Origin: Neckera pumila
Lineage: Eukaryota > Streptophyta > Bryopsida > Hypnales > Neckeraceae
DNA: 64,000 nucleotides
Assembly (NCBI GenBank): GCA_963969595.1
Contig: OZ018416.1
Coordinates: forward strand, 6,030,065-6,094,064
Direction: 5' to 3'
This document shows positions 40,641-52,916 of the stretch, piece by piece (position 1 is the stretch's first letter; every line of letters starts with the position of its first letter). The notes under the pieces are model-generated. The model made no database searches. It was not told the DNA's origin and was given only the letters and a program-made list of their open reading frames with translations. The position numbers were made by a program, and so were the translations under genes.

Positions 40641-42924
40641 TGATGTTGATTTTGACTGGGTAAGCGTGCGTTGTCCCCTGGATTACACGTAGCAAATAAT
40701 CTTCTTTTAAAGAGGTACTTCAGTACTCGCCATCCATACATTGTTGATTGCTGCTTTCGATGAAACAGACTCTTGCTTTCGTACAGATCATTTCTGTTTT
40801 TGTGACATATGTTTATGACACAAGTCAAGGACATCAAAACGGTCGAAGTTAATTAGATTTTTCAATTTCTTTTTTTAATGGTCAACTAATTTGTGTACAT
40901 GCTTGCTGACAGTAAGTTATATTTCCTTGGTGTTCCATGCCCAGCAGGAATGCTACTTTTGCAGCTGTTGGTTTGTGTTTAGATTATTATTTCCCTCCTT
41001 TCTTTGATCTTGGTAGCATCTGTGAAGCTTCTACCTGCTTCCGTACTTTGAAACAGAGTATGGATCATCTGATTTCAGTTACTCAGAATGATATAGAAAA
41101 ATAGAGTACAGGATTGTCACTCTTTCTGCAGGTGGAGTTTACGGAAGTGTTACACACTGCTCGTGGCTAATGTGAGAAAGTTTTGTAGACGGATTCAGAT
41201 GGATATCGGTTGCTGATAGGTTGTATTGAGTATTTGACAAGATCTATTTGCATGGAGTTTGGTTTTGAAATACTGTATGCTACTCAGATTTGGAAATGGT
41301 GAATGATTTGTTGTACAATTGAATGGCACCGTGTAACTTGTGACTGATATATATCTGTTTGTCATCCAGGCTTGTTTTACTTAATGAAATGATGGCATCC
41401 AGCAGCAAACTGTTTTGTGGCAAACAAGGTAATAGACTGAATCTAGATCTCCAAACTGAACTCATTTCAGAACACTTAACAAAGACACAAGAGAGAGGTT
41501 GCCACAAAAAGACTTCAACTTTGAAATTCGTGTTCTGTTATTTTTTGAAAGAACGAAACAGGACAACAGCTTACCGAAATAGGACAAACAATGATCAGTT
41601 CACATACCATACCCAGCTGTCAGGTTTGGCAAAATAATAATTCTAAAAACATTTGCCAAAATGTTAGGAACATTATTTAATATCTTTCTTTAAATTTAGC
41701 ATGGCGAAAACACAAAATTTGAGGAATCATTTATATTTTTAGCACATGCTAATTCTGTTTTGTCATTTTTAGATATTCAGCATGAAGTATTGATCCTAAC
41801 AACCGGGTATGGTATTTTTATTTCCACCAACTATTCACTCAATTTGCAGCCCTGCCTCCACAAGATTAGTGGGGACAATTTTGCATCCCAGTGTATGCAA
41901 CAAATCTGTGTTTTTCTTTCTCTTTCTATAAAGGCTGTTTTCTCAATTACAAAAATGAAACCATAAGTTGAATACTTCGAATTGAGGAGAGGGTTGTTGT
42001 AGTTAAATCATTTGCTTTGATGTATTGGGCTCTTTTTTAGCAATGGTTTTGACAAACATGGGAAGAAGGAAGTTTAATCACAGGTTAGGTACCGTTCTAA
42101 TATAACAAACCTCCGTCATGTAAAGTCTCATAAGTGAGACAATGACCATGCCCGTCATGAGTATGGTAGTACTGAAAATGGCGAAGTTAGATCTTACATT
42201 TCAGCTTGTGTTTTGCAGATTTCAATTTGCCTACATAATGGCGATATTGACCTCGTTCCAGCTTCTAATATTGTTTAGTGAAGGTCGATTAATTTTGAGC
42301 AAAATTTATAACTCCATTTATTGTCGTGAATCCACCTACTCAGCATCTAATCTACTAACTGGATGGTATCATAAGTATCGGAAGACTTACTTACAACAAC
42401 TTCAAAGTTCCAATTGGGAGCCCACAGTAAATCAAAACTTTGTCTGTTTCTCCTAAAATTCCTCCTTGCATACCACCTGTACCAGATCACACTTCGCTCC
42501 CCTTGTCACAAAATCGAATGCCTTCGCATTCTTGTTGTAAGCATTCAAGAATCTATTCTCCCCCCAGTGAGGTTCCCCTCTGCAACAATTATTGCTTATC
42601 AAACAAAAGAAGTTGTTGGCATGATTGTCACCTGGAAAAGCAAAAAAACTAAAGTTTTAACTTATTACAGTTGAATGTGCCAAACTGAAGATCCACTCAA
42701 TGGAAGTCACATGGGAACCGCACAAAGCACAACTGACAAAAAAAATGTAAAAACTTTGCAAAACAATGTTTCTAAGTTCGGAATGAAATATCTTTCGCTT
42801 CTGAATGCAGACAGACAGATCACGCAGACACGCACCTCACGGCAGGTCAAAGAATGACTTTAAAATTAGAGGAAGTCAAAGAGTCCAGCTTGGAAAGCTG
42901 GACTTAATTTTTCGGTCCTTGGGG
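40641..42924. other. Intergenic DNA, no gene recognised
   Basis: Scattered open frames of 60-104 codons on both strands, none with a domain. The first part may include RecQ 3' UTR. No RNA gene recognised. Confidence 0.45.
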
Positions 42925-43190
42925 CCGTACTAAAGAGTACCGTTCGTACCGATCTGTCCTGCATTATGTCCTGGTTTACAATATTTCTATAAATTATAAC
43001 TCTATCCCAATTTATCATCAAACTTCTAGAGTTGGTTGGTCTGATGACCAACTTCATCATTGTTGGTTTGAGTTACCAAAGCCAGGTGTCATCTCTTGAT
43101 TTGCTTATTGAATAGGTGACATCTGTTGTTGGTGGCGACAAGAATGAAATTTGCTGACGACTGTACTAAGAATGGTACTCTTTAGTTCGG
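42925..43190. mobile_element. 266-bp inverted-repeat element
   Basis: CCGTACTAAAGAGTACC (42925-42941) is matched inverted by GGTACTCTTTAGTTCGG (43174-43190) with one mismatch. Weaker pairing extends inward (GTTCGTAC against GTACTAAGAAT). The target duplication was not resolved. It abuts repeat E copy 2. Confidence 0.5.
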
Positions 43191-43191
43191 A

Positions 43192-43430
43192 TTTGCGGCA
43201 AAATAAAAGTAAAAGTTTTTTTAGTTTTTTTTTGAATAACTTTGAAATCAATAACTTTTACACTGTAGGTCCAAATGCCACAAAACAAAGTCTGTGCACC
43301 CCTCTTCGTCAAGGGCTTTCCGACAGTACTAAGAATGTGACTACGGGATGCACGGTCTAAGAGATCTCAATGTAACAAACAAACAAAACAAAACAAATAG
43401 CGTATCTTAAGGTAATGGATGGATGGATGG
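43192..43430 (+). mobile_element. SINE-like repeat E, copy 2 (5'-truncated)
   Basis: Matches 8150-8400: AAAAGTAAAAGT, CACTGTAGGTCCAAATGCCA, TGCACCCCTCTTCGTC, GCACGGTCTAAGAGATCTCA, a CAAA-rich tail, then CTTAAGGTAATGGATGG followed by an ATGG microsatellite (to about 43442). There is no TTAA element at the position where copy 3 carries one. Confidence 0.55.
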
Positions 43431-43492
43431 AAATGGATGGATTAGTGAAAAGCAAAGGGTCCCCATCATCATTCTGTGTACATCTCCAAAAA

Positions 43493-43496
<4 letters not shown>

Positions 43497-43551
<55 letters not shown>
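43497..43551 (+). repeat. (TA)n microsatellite, about 27 units
   Basis: A perfect TA dinucleotide run of about 55 bp. Open frames across it (43415-43690) are artefacts. Confidence 0.95.
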
Positions 43552-43557
<6 letters not shown>

Positions 43558-45277
43558 TGAAAAAACAATTAGACAACATCTACCAAAAAAACGTTTTCTT
43601 CACAACTTTTGCATATGGTATCCAACTATCATATTCTTTGGTGCGTTGGAACCTCCTTTTGCTTGCGACCAAGAAAATATAAAAAATTAGACCATTCTAA
43701 TAATAATAGCTAGTGATAGTAGCAAAAAGTGGTGGTTTAGAGGTATCCACTTTAAGTTGATATTGATGTATGTGAATTACAAGGTGAAATGTAAACTTTT
43801 ATGAAACATCTTTAAGCAACCTTTTCATTAATTGAAACAAGGTTTGGCCATTTTCGGGCCATTTTCTTCTTCTTCTTTCAAAAGTGATGGTATCATATTA
43901 CCTACTCAAAAGTGAATGAGGGGTGTTTTGATGGGCTATATCAATTTCAAGTAGGCAATTGCAATGTCAGTTTTTTGATCTTACAATAGGATTTTTGCTT
44001 ATAGATGAACACAAAGATTGTCTTGAATGCAAGACAAATTTCATAGGATTTTGATTAATAGTCACATAATTATGTCCAGTTTAGAATTTTTGTTCTCAAT
44101 TCATGCAAATAAGGCAACAAGAATAAATATAGATCCCAACTTTTTTCATAGATCCCAACTTTTTTCCAATCCCAATTAGATCATAGATCCTAAATTCAAA
44201 GAAAGTCATCAACTTGAAAAAACTTGGAGACACATATACTTTGCTAAAAAAAATTGAAAGATGAATTATGCAAGTGCAAAGTCATAAAAAAAATCAATTT
44301 TTTTGAAGTTTCAAAGTAAATATCTTAGAATTAGTAAGTTGTTTCATTTTGGAATTTTGACACAATATACTTCAATGAATTAGCTATATGATGGTACAAT
44401 TAGATTAGAAAAAATAATCAAAATGAAATACATTCTAGTTGCTTGGGTTGAGATTGTAAGCACATTTCACCTCATAATCGCTTATCCAAATTGGACAAAA
44501 AATAATACGCTAGAAAGCTAGTGATGTGACATTCGCTATTCAAGAAATAATTTATTTACAATGGCATGCACAAAATGCAGAAGCTCAATATATTCTTTTT
44601 AGTCATTTTAAAACTAACTACCATCCTTCCAAAAAGAAATGAAAAGAAATGATTTCAAAGACACATTCAAAGACGAGTATAAATATAAATATGAGTATGA
44701 ATGTGAATATTAGTATAAATAAAAATATAAATACGGATGTTAATTACACATATGAGGCAATATGCTAATTGCATATATTAATACATACAGGTCCCATATA
44801 TTTTTCACAATTAAAACATAAGAGTCTCAAGCTTAGGAAATATTCTAAAAATAAAATCAATATTAATATTACAATAGCCCATTTCAATTACCACCTTCCA
44901 GAATAAATGAAAAAAACAACAACCAAGACACATTCCCTCACTACTCATTCAAAAGAATATCTAATATATTCTCTTTATAATATGACTTTTTATAATGGTA
45001 TCATACAAAATAAAGAAGGAATATAATTCAATTCCTTTTCCTAGAATAGGCAGTAGGGCTTATAATAAAAAAATCAAGTGCCATTTAGGGGATAAAAAGG
45101 TCATAAAATCAAAAAACATTATTTCTATACCAAGTAACCAAAAGACATGTCATTCAAATTTTTTGAGGCCCATTGGAAGTTGGGCATTTGTATAGTCTGT
45201 CTTTTGAGTGGATAGTGCGGTATTTCACTCAATTTCTACTCATACTCATTTAGATTCATTTTCTCACCTCATATTAG
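43552..45277. other. AT-rich intergenic DNA with a degraded TTAA-family fragment
   Basis: Around 44270-44410 the minus strand resembles the left half of subfamily D (AAAATT, then TTCTAAGATATTTACTTTGAA, cf. 53086-53122), very diverged. AGATCCCAACTTTTTTC is doubled at 44132 and 44151. Low-complexity GAGTATAAATATAAA sequence lies at 44670-44740. No gene recognised. Confidence 0.35.
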
Positions 45278-45500
45278 AAGAAACCCGCATTTTAGGTGGC
45301 ATTTTGTGATTTTTTCGGACGGATTTTAGGTGACATAAAAAAAAAACTTTTGTTTTTTCTTCAATAATCACATCTAATATAACATCTGGATGTTATATTG
45401 GACGTGATTATTGAAAAAAATAAAAAAAGTTGTTTTTTTCAACATCACCTAATATCCTTTTGAAGAAAATACAAAATGGCACCTAAAATACGGATTTCTT
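45278..45500. mobile_element. 223-bp near-palindromic foldback MITE
   Basis: The whole element folds on a 2-nt centre at 45387-45388. The arms start AAGAAACCCGCATTTTAGG and end CCTAAAATACGGATTTCTT. The inner 25-30 bp (AATAATCAC..TAACATC) is almost perfect; the mid-arm has poly-A/T slippage. There is no coding capacity and no clear target duplication. Transcription would give one long hairpin RNA. Confidence 0.75.
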
Positions 45501-47099
45501 TTATTGATTGCAAGCAAGCATAGCATAAAGTGTAGATCTCCTAATGTAATATCACAAGACTTAAGTGACTTCCGAGAAGCAAGACATTTAATGACATTTG
45601 TCCCTATTGTTATAATCCCAACCATCATGAATTAATGGCAAACACAGGAGGTCACTTACTAGCTTGTTTGAAAACAATCATAGTAGGTGTCCTATATATG
45701 TTTGATCCTATACTGAATAAATTAATAAAAACAACAATGGATATAAAACATTGAGATGCAGGTTTGTTTGCTACCAACATTGGGCTCCATTGCATAATGG
45801 AAATCTACTCTTGGTTTTACATGGTAGAACTCTTTCATCAACATATCAGGAAAAGTCCATTCAAGATTATTGAAAGCTGGAAGATCTAGTGCATGAATTC
45901 GACTGTACGCAGTAGATGAGATACGAAAAATATATGATGCATTAAGAAGAAAATATAATCATGTAATAGCTCCTTGTGTGTTACTTTGTTCACCACGGTT
46001 CAACTTGTCAATGTTGGCATGTACCATAACTATGACTCCTAAGATACATTTCTAATCAAACAATCTTAGAACGCTGATAAATATAGATTTGTCAAACAAT
46101 GGATTCAATTCAGTTTAATCAATTGAAGTCAACATGCAAATTCATGAGTTGAAGTTGAAGTTCACAAGTTCAAGTTTAACATGCAAGTTAAAACAAATAA
46201 GGTTTAGACACAAATTTACAATTGCAGACTCATGTGATGGATAATGGTTGTATTGGATTCAAATCAAATTACTTCCATATGTAGGCATGCTGGACTAGCA
46301 CTTCTAATACACTATTTGCCCCTAGTTTTATTCTAAAGTTTGAAACCTTTACCTTATAGAACCCCTCTATGCTTTTAGAACTTCTATGGTTTCAAAACCT
46401 CCATGCTTCTTTACATCCTTGGCATGACTTCCAATTTCCCTAGAAAAAGAGCCACCCATGAATTGAATTCAATTTTCGTGGGCACCCAATTTCCATCTCG
46501 TTCTATGAAAATGATGACACTCTAAATTTAACTTCTTGGACTCCATGTTATAAAAAAAAAAAATATTTCAATAGCAAGGGAACTACAACATAGGAAAGAC
46601 GGAAAAATTGAAGTGAAAAGAGTGGAGAAGACACATATCCGTCTCTTGTACAACAAATAAAACAACAAAGCCACTAATAATCTTGTGTTGTCCTTGGCTG
46701 TCATTTGCAACCACCCCTAGCACTGAATGATTTGGTCATGATTCTACCATATCAATTTCTAATTTTTTAGCTTGGACATGGATAGTGATGATGCACACGT
46801 ATAGTTTAAGAATCAAAGCCATCTATGGGCTTGAATACTTTTCTAATGGTTGATTCATTTTTTTCCACACACTTGCCTACAAATTCTATGACCTTTATTA
46901 ATTTGGTTCTTCAAAGTACAATAGAATTGAATCATGATTTTATATTTTGTTTAAGCTTCAAATTAAAAATATTAGCATTGGTATCTTGCTTTTCATCAAA
47001 TAATTAAGAATGATATTCATCAAATTTGTTTTATAAAAGCATTAGAGAGAATTCGGGCTCTCTAAAGGGCTGCGAGTTCCCTTGGGTTCTCCACAAGTT
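45501..47099. other. AT-rich intergenic DNA
   Basis: No gene, RNA or defined repeat was recognised. Confidence 0.5.
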
Positions 47100-47260
47100 T
47101 TATTTTTTTTTAACAAATGGGAAACCCATAGCATTAAAAAAAAACACCAAGTACAAAACGGCCAAGCTAGAAGGCTAGACAATGAAGAGAAAACGAGCAG
47201 AAAGAGCAAAAAAAGAATTAAACAAAAAGACAAGGAGGGGGGCCCTCCTTGCACCAACAA
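47100..47260 (-). mobile_element. LINE/SINE 3'-tail repeat (family F), inverted
   Basis: AACAAATGGGAAACCCATAG, CATTAAAAAAAAACACCAAG, CGGCCAAGCTAGAAGGCTAG and AATGAAGAGAAAACGAGC match family F inverted. GGGGGGCCCTCC follows at 47237, like the GGGGGACCCTC at the same place in the 26690 copy, so the family extends at least to there. Confidence 0.6.
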
Positions 47261-47360
47261 GAGTGGCAAGAACAACGGATTGCATCCAAACTAAGTTGAA
47301 ACTTGAGCCAAATAGACTCCGATTGGAGTGGCCAAAGTTTGGCATTACTATGAGCTTTAA

Positions 47361-47605
47361 CCCCTAAAAGACCAAACACCGTTTTTTGGCAACATAGCAA
47401 TTTTGTGCAGCTCACTATGAACGGAGTTTTTATTTCTTTTCTTTAAAAAATTCACAAAACATGTGCCCAAGGAGTAGCTTTAAGGTCCAACAATTTTCAT
47501 AACTTTTAACTGTTCGCTTAAAAAGTTATTGCATGATATGCAATTTTCCATATTCAAAGGGCAGTCCGGGAAGCTCAAAAAACTCCTTCAAAAATCACCT
47601 TTAAC
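47361..47605 (+). mobile_element. TTAA-family element, subfamily A, copy 5 (truncated)
   Basis: TTAA at 47357-47360 is followed by CCCCTAAAAGACCAAACACC. It aligns with copy 4 (54632 on) through ATGTGCCCAAGGA, TAGCTTTAAGG, AAAAGTTATTG and GGGCAG..GCTCAAAAAA to about 47605. There the similarity stops and sequence leading into the DUF7869-like gene begins. The remaining 670 bp or so were not found on the far side of that gene. Confidence 0.7.
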
Positions 47606-47910
47606 ACCGAATTAGACATTCTTGCACTTGGGGGGTGCGACATTGCACTTGGCTAGTACGGCATCTAAAATGGATAGTCTCAAATGTTGAGGGGGGGAGG
47701 AATTATTGAAAACATCATTTGCTCTTAGTAGGAGAAATTGCTTGGTGAAAAGTTGTCAAACACTCCATTCTTTATAATTACTTCATGAAAACCTTTCACA
47801 CTTTTCACTCCACACTACTTTTAAGACATATTACTATGCGCTTCACACTCAAGTACTTCTACATACCTACAACTACAAGGTCAAAGAGCATTGCATAATA
47901 TCATACTTCA
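47606..47910. other. 3' flank of the DUF7869-like gene
   Basis: Contains TTGCACTTGGGGGGTGCGAC-like short repeats, a G-run near 47690 and CACTTTTCACTCCACACTAC. No matching inverted terminus was seen beyond 51.1 kb. Confidence 0.35.
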
Positions 47911-50900
47911 CTAATACATATTCAAATCATTTTGCAGACGTACGTCATCTAGGTTGTCCATCTGCATTGCCATGTATTCCAAAAGATGCACTTTAGCCTC
48001 CGGTGGAATGATCACTGTCTCCTCTATTTGCACGCCATATATTGTAATGTTGGAACCTATAACATGACCACTTCTCCCTCGACGAGGGACATCCGTCCAC
48101 GAATATATAGCGGCCTCTTTCTCAGTCCAGCCCAACATCTCACCAGACGGTTCCCACATTGACTCCATACAGTTTGCGTACCTCACTCGGTTACTACCTG
48201 CTTCATCATGTGCTCCAGGTCTCATAGTAGGCCAATACCACAGGACCTTCATCTTCAAGGCCCACGTCCCCTGACTGAATTCTAGCACCTTTCCTAAAAA
48301 AAAGGGTACTCCTCCTCTTACTTCCGCTAGTTCTACGGTAAAGGCTACGTACTGCCCTACAACAACGTCATTTTCTAGATTGAATGGAGGAAACGGATCT
48401 TCCTCTGCATCTTGTCGTAGCTCTGGTATAACTTCATTCCTTGTACCTTGAATCTTCCCTCCAGTCACTCTTCGTGATGTTGCTTGTACAGGTCTATCTC
48501 TATGGGGTCCGAAATACCTCGTCCTCTCAAGATTTGGCATTGTCGCCATAATCCTGTCAACAGCTGCACTCTCCGTTCTATTTCCATCTTCATCAGCAAC
48601 TTGAATTTGTACCTCCTTCCAAGTCAGGAACAATTCCATTGTCCCTGTTCTAGTTAAAGACATCGCTGGGCCAAAATGGTAAATCACGTATACCTTCTTC
48701 ATTTCGTTGGGGAAATTTCTCCAAATAATCCTTAAATTCTTCTATTTCGTCCACCACTTCCATGTTCCTGATCAGGTTGTAACCTCTCTCTATCATCTTC
48801 TTCTTGTATGCAATGAACTCATCTAATGCTTTCAATTCCCTCTGATCAGTTGCAAACAACTCCGCGAGGTCCGGTTTCTCTGCTAAGCTCGGTAGTGAAT
48901 TTAGACACGAGTGTCCTCTTATTGGGCCCCACTCATCTGTGCAAAAATGCTTGTGTTGCACACGGACCAACCCATTTTCCACGTAAAACCTCATATGGTG
49001 TAGAAAAGTAATGCTCGTCAGTGATTCCCCTCCTCGAAGCAAATGAGGTGTGATAAATGCCTTCCAATCACGAACGTGCTCAAGCTTCCGAGCACTCACA
49101 AAAGCCTCTGTGTACAACGTTCCCTTTTCCACAAGTTGCAACATCTCTGTCAAAGTGTCTATGTCTCTCCTCTTCAATATGTTCGAAATCACACTGAATC
49201 TCTGATCAATGTCTTCATGTGTGTGGCCCACTATCAAAAAAACAAAGATGCACTTCCTTGAAGAAACCAAGCCCAACTAGTGCAGCGCACATGGCAAACA
49301 TGTAAGCGTTCTTGTTCTCCCTCGTGGTATTATCCGCTTGAATCCTCAACGTCGGTGGCAATGATCCCTTCCTTTGCTTCACGTCGCATATGACGTTCAT
49401 CACCAACGTTACCACTTGATTGCTATCGTTCTTGTGGTGAGCATCTATCCACACGTCTGCATATAGGCCAATACCATGTACAAGTACACCACACAAATGA
49501 GTCTTCACAAATTGAGATTCGATGGTCTTCACAGTCTGCCTCATCTTTGGTATCATGGTCGTATTTTGATCCATACCATCCACAATCAAACACATGAAAA
49601 AGTCCGGGGTGATCATTGCGGACCTCTTAAACAACCAATAATCTCGCCTCTCTTCCATTTGATATCGAATGTGTAGCACGTACAACTCTTTTATCTTCAC
49701 CTTTGCTATTGCATTTGTTGTGGACTCCATCCCACACTTGTACTCCCAACAATGATAGCACTTTGAGAATCTGGAGAAAGGTGGGATCTGCACATGTGGA
49801 AAGTCCTTCCGCCAAAGTCGACGAAACGAGGTCATCGACAACTCCGATCCGTCCACCAGTTTCTTCACTTCTTCATTCATATACCGAAAAACATCCAACT
49901 TGGTCATATTCATTGGCAACAGAATCAATGGTAACACTGCATTGTCCATCTTCCGGCGAACCAATCGATGAGGTTGCTGACACCCTGCTTCATTCACAAA
50001 AACGTTGAGGCTTTCCCTAGTTGCAAACATTTTTGCACTTTCCCTCCGGTGACATGTGTTTCCATGAACGGCTTCCACTCTGCCGTACACAGCATGTGCT
50101 GTCTTCAATTGCTTCAAACGCCTCTAAGAATAACCCAACGCCTCGGCGTAGCATGCATTGCACACGACTCTGCCATCTAATTTTGTCACGTATTTGTCTC
50201 TTGTCGGACCCTCCATGCGAGTGTAGAAGGCATTAAGCATGTGCATTATCCAAGTAGTCCACACTTCGTACTTCTGCCTCCATGCCATATATCGTTGATT
50301 CAAAATATATTTTGCATCTACATCACGCAAACAATTGTGTTTACATGCACCTCTCTCCTTTGCACGCAAAACACTTTCCAGAGTAACTTTCTGATTAGTT
50401 GATTCCCCCCTCTCTCTTGGATTCCTCTCCCTCGCCCTCCTATTTGCCATTGAATATCTCCTCCTTGGTGTACGCTCAGGTTCTACTACTCTTGTGAAAT
50501 CAGCAGTGTTGGCTTCAGAGCTTTGCATTACAGGAGAACTTCCTTCAGGTGTGCTTCTCGCACCTTGACTTGGTGGTGTGAACTCGGAAGTGCTTGGACT
50601 GTCTTCCACGTCATGAAAATCAAACTCTAGTGCTAAGACTAGAGGAAAACATAAATTATGCCCCTCCCTTGAAGTTGTTGTGGTTGTTCTCACTTCTGAG
50701 GGAAGTGCACAACGAACTGAAGTACGACGCCATTGTATAACCTTATCTACACAATCTCCCACAGTCTCCCCTACCAACTCACCAACCCATTTTGCTTTGT
50801 GTATAGCATGTGGAACACGAACCGCAATTTCGAAAGGACGTAATTTTTCTTGGTGAAGTTCATCACCGCATGTAACATTCATGTCCACCACGCCAACTCC

Positions 50901-51107
50901 CACAACATGATCATCGTCCCCAAGAAGTTGAACCATACCATTGGTAGCTTGGGGTACTCCACCAATAGATACACGATCTTCTTCTTGGAAAAGTCTTCCC
51001 CGTACTACACGCGCCAATCTTTCCCCAACGCTCCTTCGCTCTGTTGCAACTACTGTTGTGCCTATGCCATTGAATACCACTGGACTTCCAAATGCTTTCG
51101 CTGTCAT
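47911..51107 (-). pseudogene. DUF7869-like intronless gene, broken by one stop and two frameshifts
   Basis: Four adjacent minus-strand segments (51107-50124, 50123-49215, about 49235-48650, about 48655-47911) read as one long protein of about 1,060 residues. An in-frame TAG at 50124-50126 separates segments 1 and 2. A 7-T run on the minus strand (49236-49242) carries one extra base at the 2-3 junction, and one extra base near 48653-48658 shifts 3 to 4. Segment 1 has CKHNC and CNAC pairs and an Arg-rich stretch. Segment 2 has CYHC-like residues, VDGMDQ and ADNTTRENKN. Segment 3 starts with the conserved GHTHEDID. Segment 4 has a compact region (VGQYVAFTVELAEV, then KMKVLWYWP) that may be Tudor- or chromo-like. 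The DUF7869 label is from memory. Acidic motifs spaced like this suggest an RNase H-like, transposase-derived protein; that is inference. Homopolymer-linked shifts could also be sequencing errors. Confidence 0.75.
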
Positions 51108-51555
51108 TTTCTGCCGTCACATGTGCATAATAGTCACCTACTTTGTACAAAATTCAATAATTTCAATATGTTTCTGAACCTTTGCCCTCGTTATAATCCA
51201 TTCAAATAGTAATTACTAAATAAAAATTTCCTTCAATTTCCAAAGAACTATTGAAATTCCAGTAGCTTGATTAATAAAAATGTACCTATATTTAACATTA
51301 TAAAACTGTCCACTGCTTTTGTGTTCTCATTCCCTTCCTTTGCTTCCAGAAAGTTGTGCAACTATATTAGTGAGTTCAATTTTAACAATAATTGCATGCT
51401 GCAACTTGAACTTCCAAAGCATAAAACCCAGTCACAAAACTAAATTCAAAGTTCTCTTTTTTCAACTTCCCAAAACACAAACATCGTTTACGTGGAGGAC
51501 TACTTTGATTTTTGACCACTCACCCGGGGTATTTTTCCAAGTTGACAAGCCAAGG
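51108..51555. other. 5' flank of the DUF7869-like gene
   Basis: Upstream (minus strand) of the ATG at 51107. An alternative start at 51150 lies in another frame. No promoter element or terminal repeat could be supported. Confidence 0.35.
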
Positions 51556-51962
51556 TTGAAATAACTTGGCATGTCAATTTGGAAAGGCCCTTTGGAATGC
51601 TGATTTCTTCTCTCATGTATGTACATATTTTTTAGATTCAAATAACTACTACACCATTTCTAGTTGAAAGATGGAATTTGATATCACAAATCCCAATGCT
51701 AACTCTGTACTAGTAACCTCACTGAATCCGTTGCAATCTATCTTCTTTTTGAAAACTAGTGAACATTGCATTCAAAAATGAATCATACATGTAATCTTTT
51801 TAAATAAAATACTTTGATCGCCTTCAAAATAAGATTGTCCAAAACTTTCTCATCACTACTTCAAATAAAATGAATCAAGTCTTTTCATGTGAACAGTAAT
51901 ATTCTCTATGAATCAAAGCGTTCCAGAGGGCCTCTCCAACTTGACATGTCAAGTTATTTCAA
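51556..51962. mobile_element. Inverted repeat pair with hAT-like CAGAGGG / CCCTTTG ends
   Basis: Arms of about 45 bp: 51556-51600 (TTGAAATAACTTGGCATGTC, then GGCCCTTTGGAATGC) and 51918-51962 inverted (GCGTTCCAGAGGGCC, then TTGACATGTCAAGTTATTTC). Each arm holds a short palindrome (TTGACATGTCAA). CAGAGGG resembles the CAGRG start of hAT elements, which would make the arms face outward and belong to two elements; alternatively the 407-bp unit is one foldback. No duplication was resolved. Confidence 0.5.
51795..51912 (+). repeat. TTAA-family fragment, subfamily D, copy 3
   Basis: Matches 53130-53240 of subfamily D copy 2 (GCCTTCAAAA, AACTTTCTCATCACTA, AAATGAATCAA, CAGTAATATTCTCTA). It stops where the right inverted arm begins at 51918. 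Confidence 0.5.
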
Positions 51963-51966
51963 TCTT

Positions 51967-52912
51967 TACTACAATTTTATTAATTTATTAATTTTTTAGG
52001 GAGCAAAGAACTCTACCAATGATTTGAGTGGCATTAGTTTTGCATCCTAGCAACACTACAAATAAGAATAATATTCACAAAAACCTGATGCAGTTTGTTT
52101 TTCTTCTCAAAATAGAAAAAATCACCACACTAATGAAGGTAGCATGAACCTACCCACAAATCATTTTGTTCCTCGAGGGTATATTGCAAATTCAGGGATT
52201 CTAAATGAGAGAGGATTATACGGATGGTTTCCACGATAATTAACCACGTCCCTCCAATCATGGTGATTATGAAACTTTAGGATTTTCTAAGGTTTGAGGA
52301 ACAATAAAAACAATTCATCCAATTCCTTATCCCTAAGGACCCCATATCATAAATTAGACAATATCTTAAAAACTTGAACTTCACAACAAATGAAATTGTA
52401 TTTCATTTCCTAGCAAGTATACATTATATTCAAAAAATGCTCTTTTATGGAGGTAGTCTGCTTTAACATTGATCGTGCTCTATAAGTGATCTTTAAATAT
52501 ATCATAAGTTAAATTATGTTCTTTCGATGTAGAAGGATTGAAATTTTCCAATACAAACGCTTTTTCAAACCAACAAGTATGTACTTCAACAAATTGTAAC
52601 TAATGACACAAATGGATTTACATGCCAATTTTATGAAAATTTATTGAAAGTTGTTTCAAAGGATTCAACTTCTTTGGAAAAGCCAATAAGGTTTTAAACG
52701 GCTGCTCTTACGTTGTTAATTTAAATTTTTTATAGTACGGAGTTTTGAAGTTCAAATATTCATGCTCAAAAATTGAATTGAAAACATTAGGAAAAAATAA
52801 TAATTTTCATCTTTCAAAGAATATATAGGTATAAGATACAAGGGAATGTAAATGGAACTGGAGTATGTCAATCCTACATAAAAAATTAATGTAGCAATGT
52901 GTCCTATGGGAG
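51967..52912. other. AT-rich intergenic DNA
   Basis: No gene or defined repeat was recognised. Confidence 0.5.
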
Positions 52913-52916
52913 ATAA

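Noticed and set aside
43415..43690. Frames encoding alternating Tyr-Ile
   Set aside because: Produced by the TA microsatellite.
48826..50236. Several 61-101 codon plus-strand frames
   Set aside because: Antisense shadows of the DUF7869-like coding sequence.
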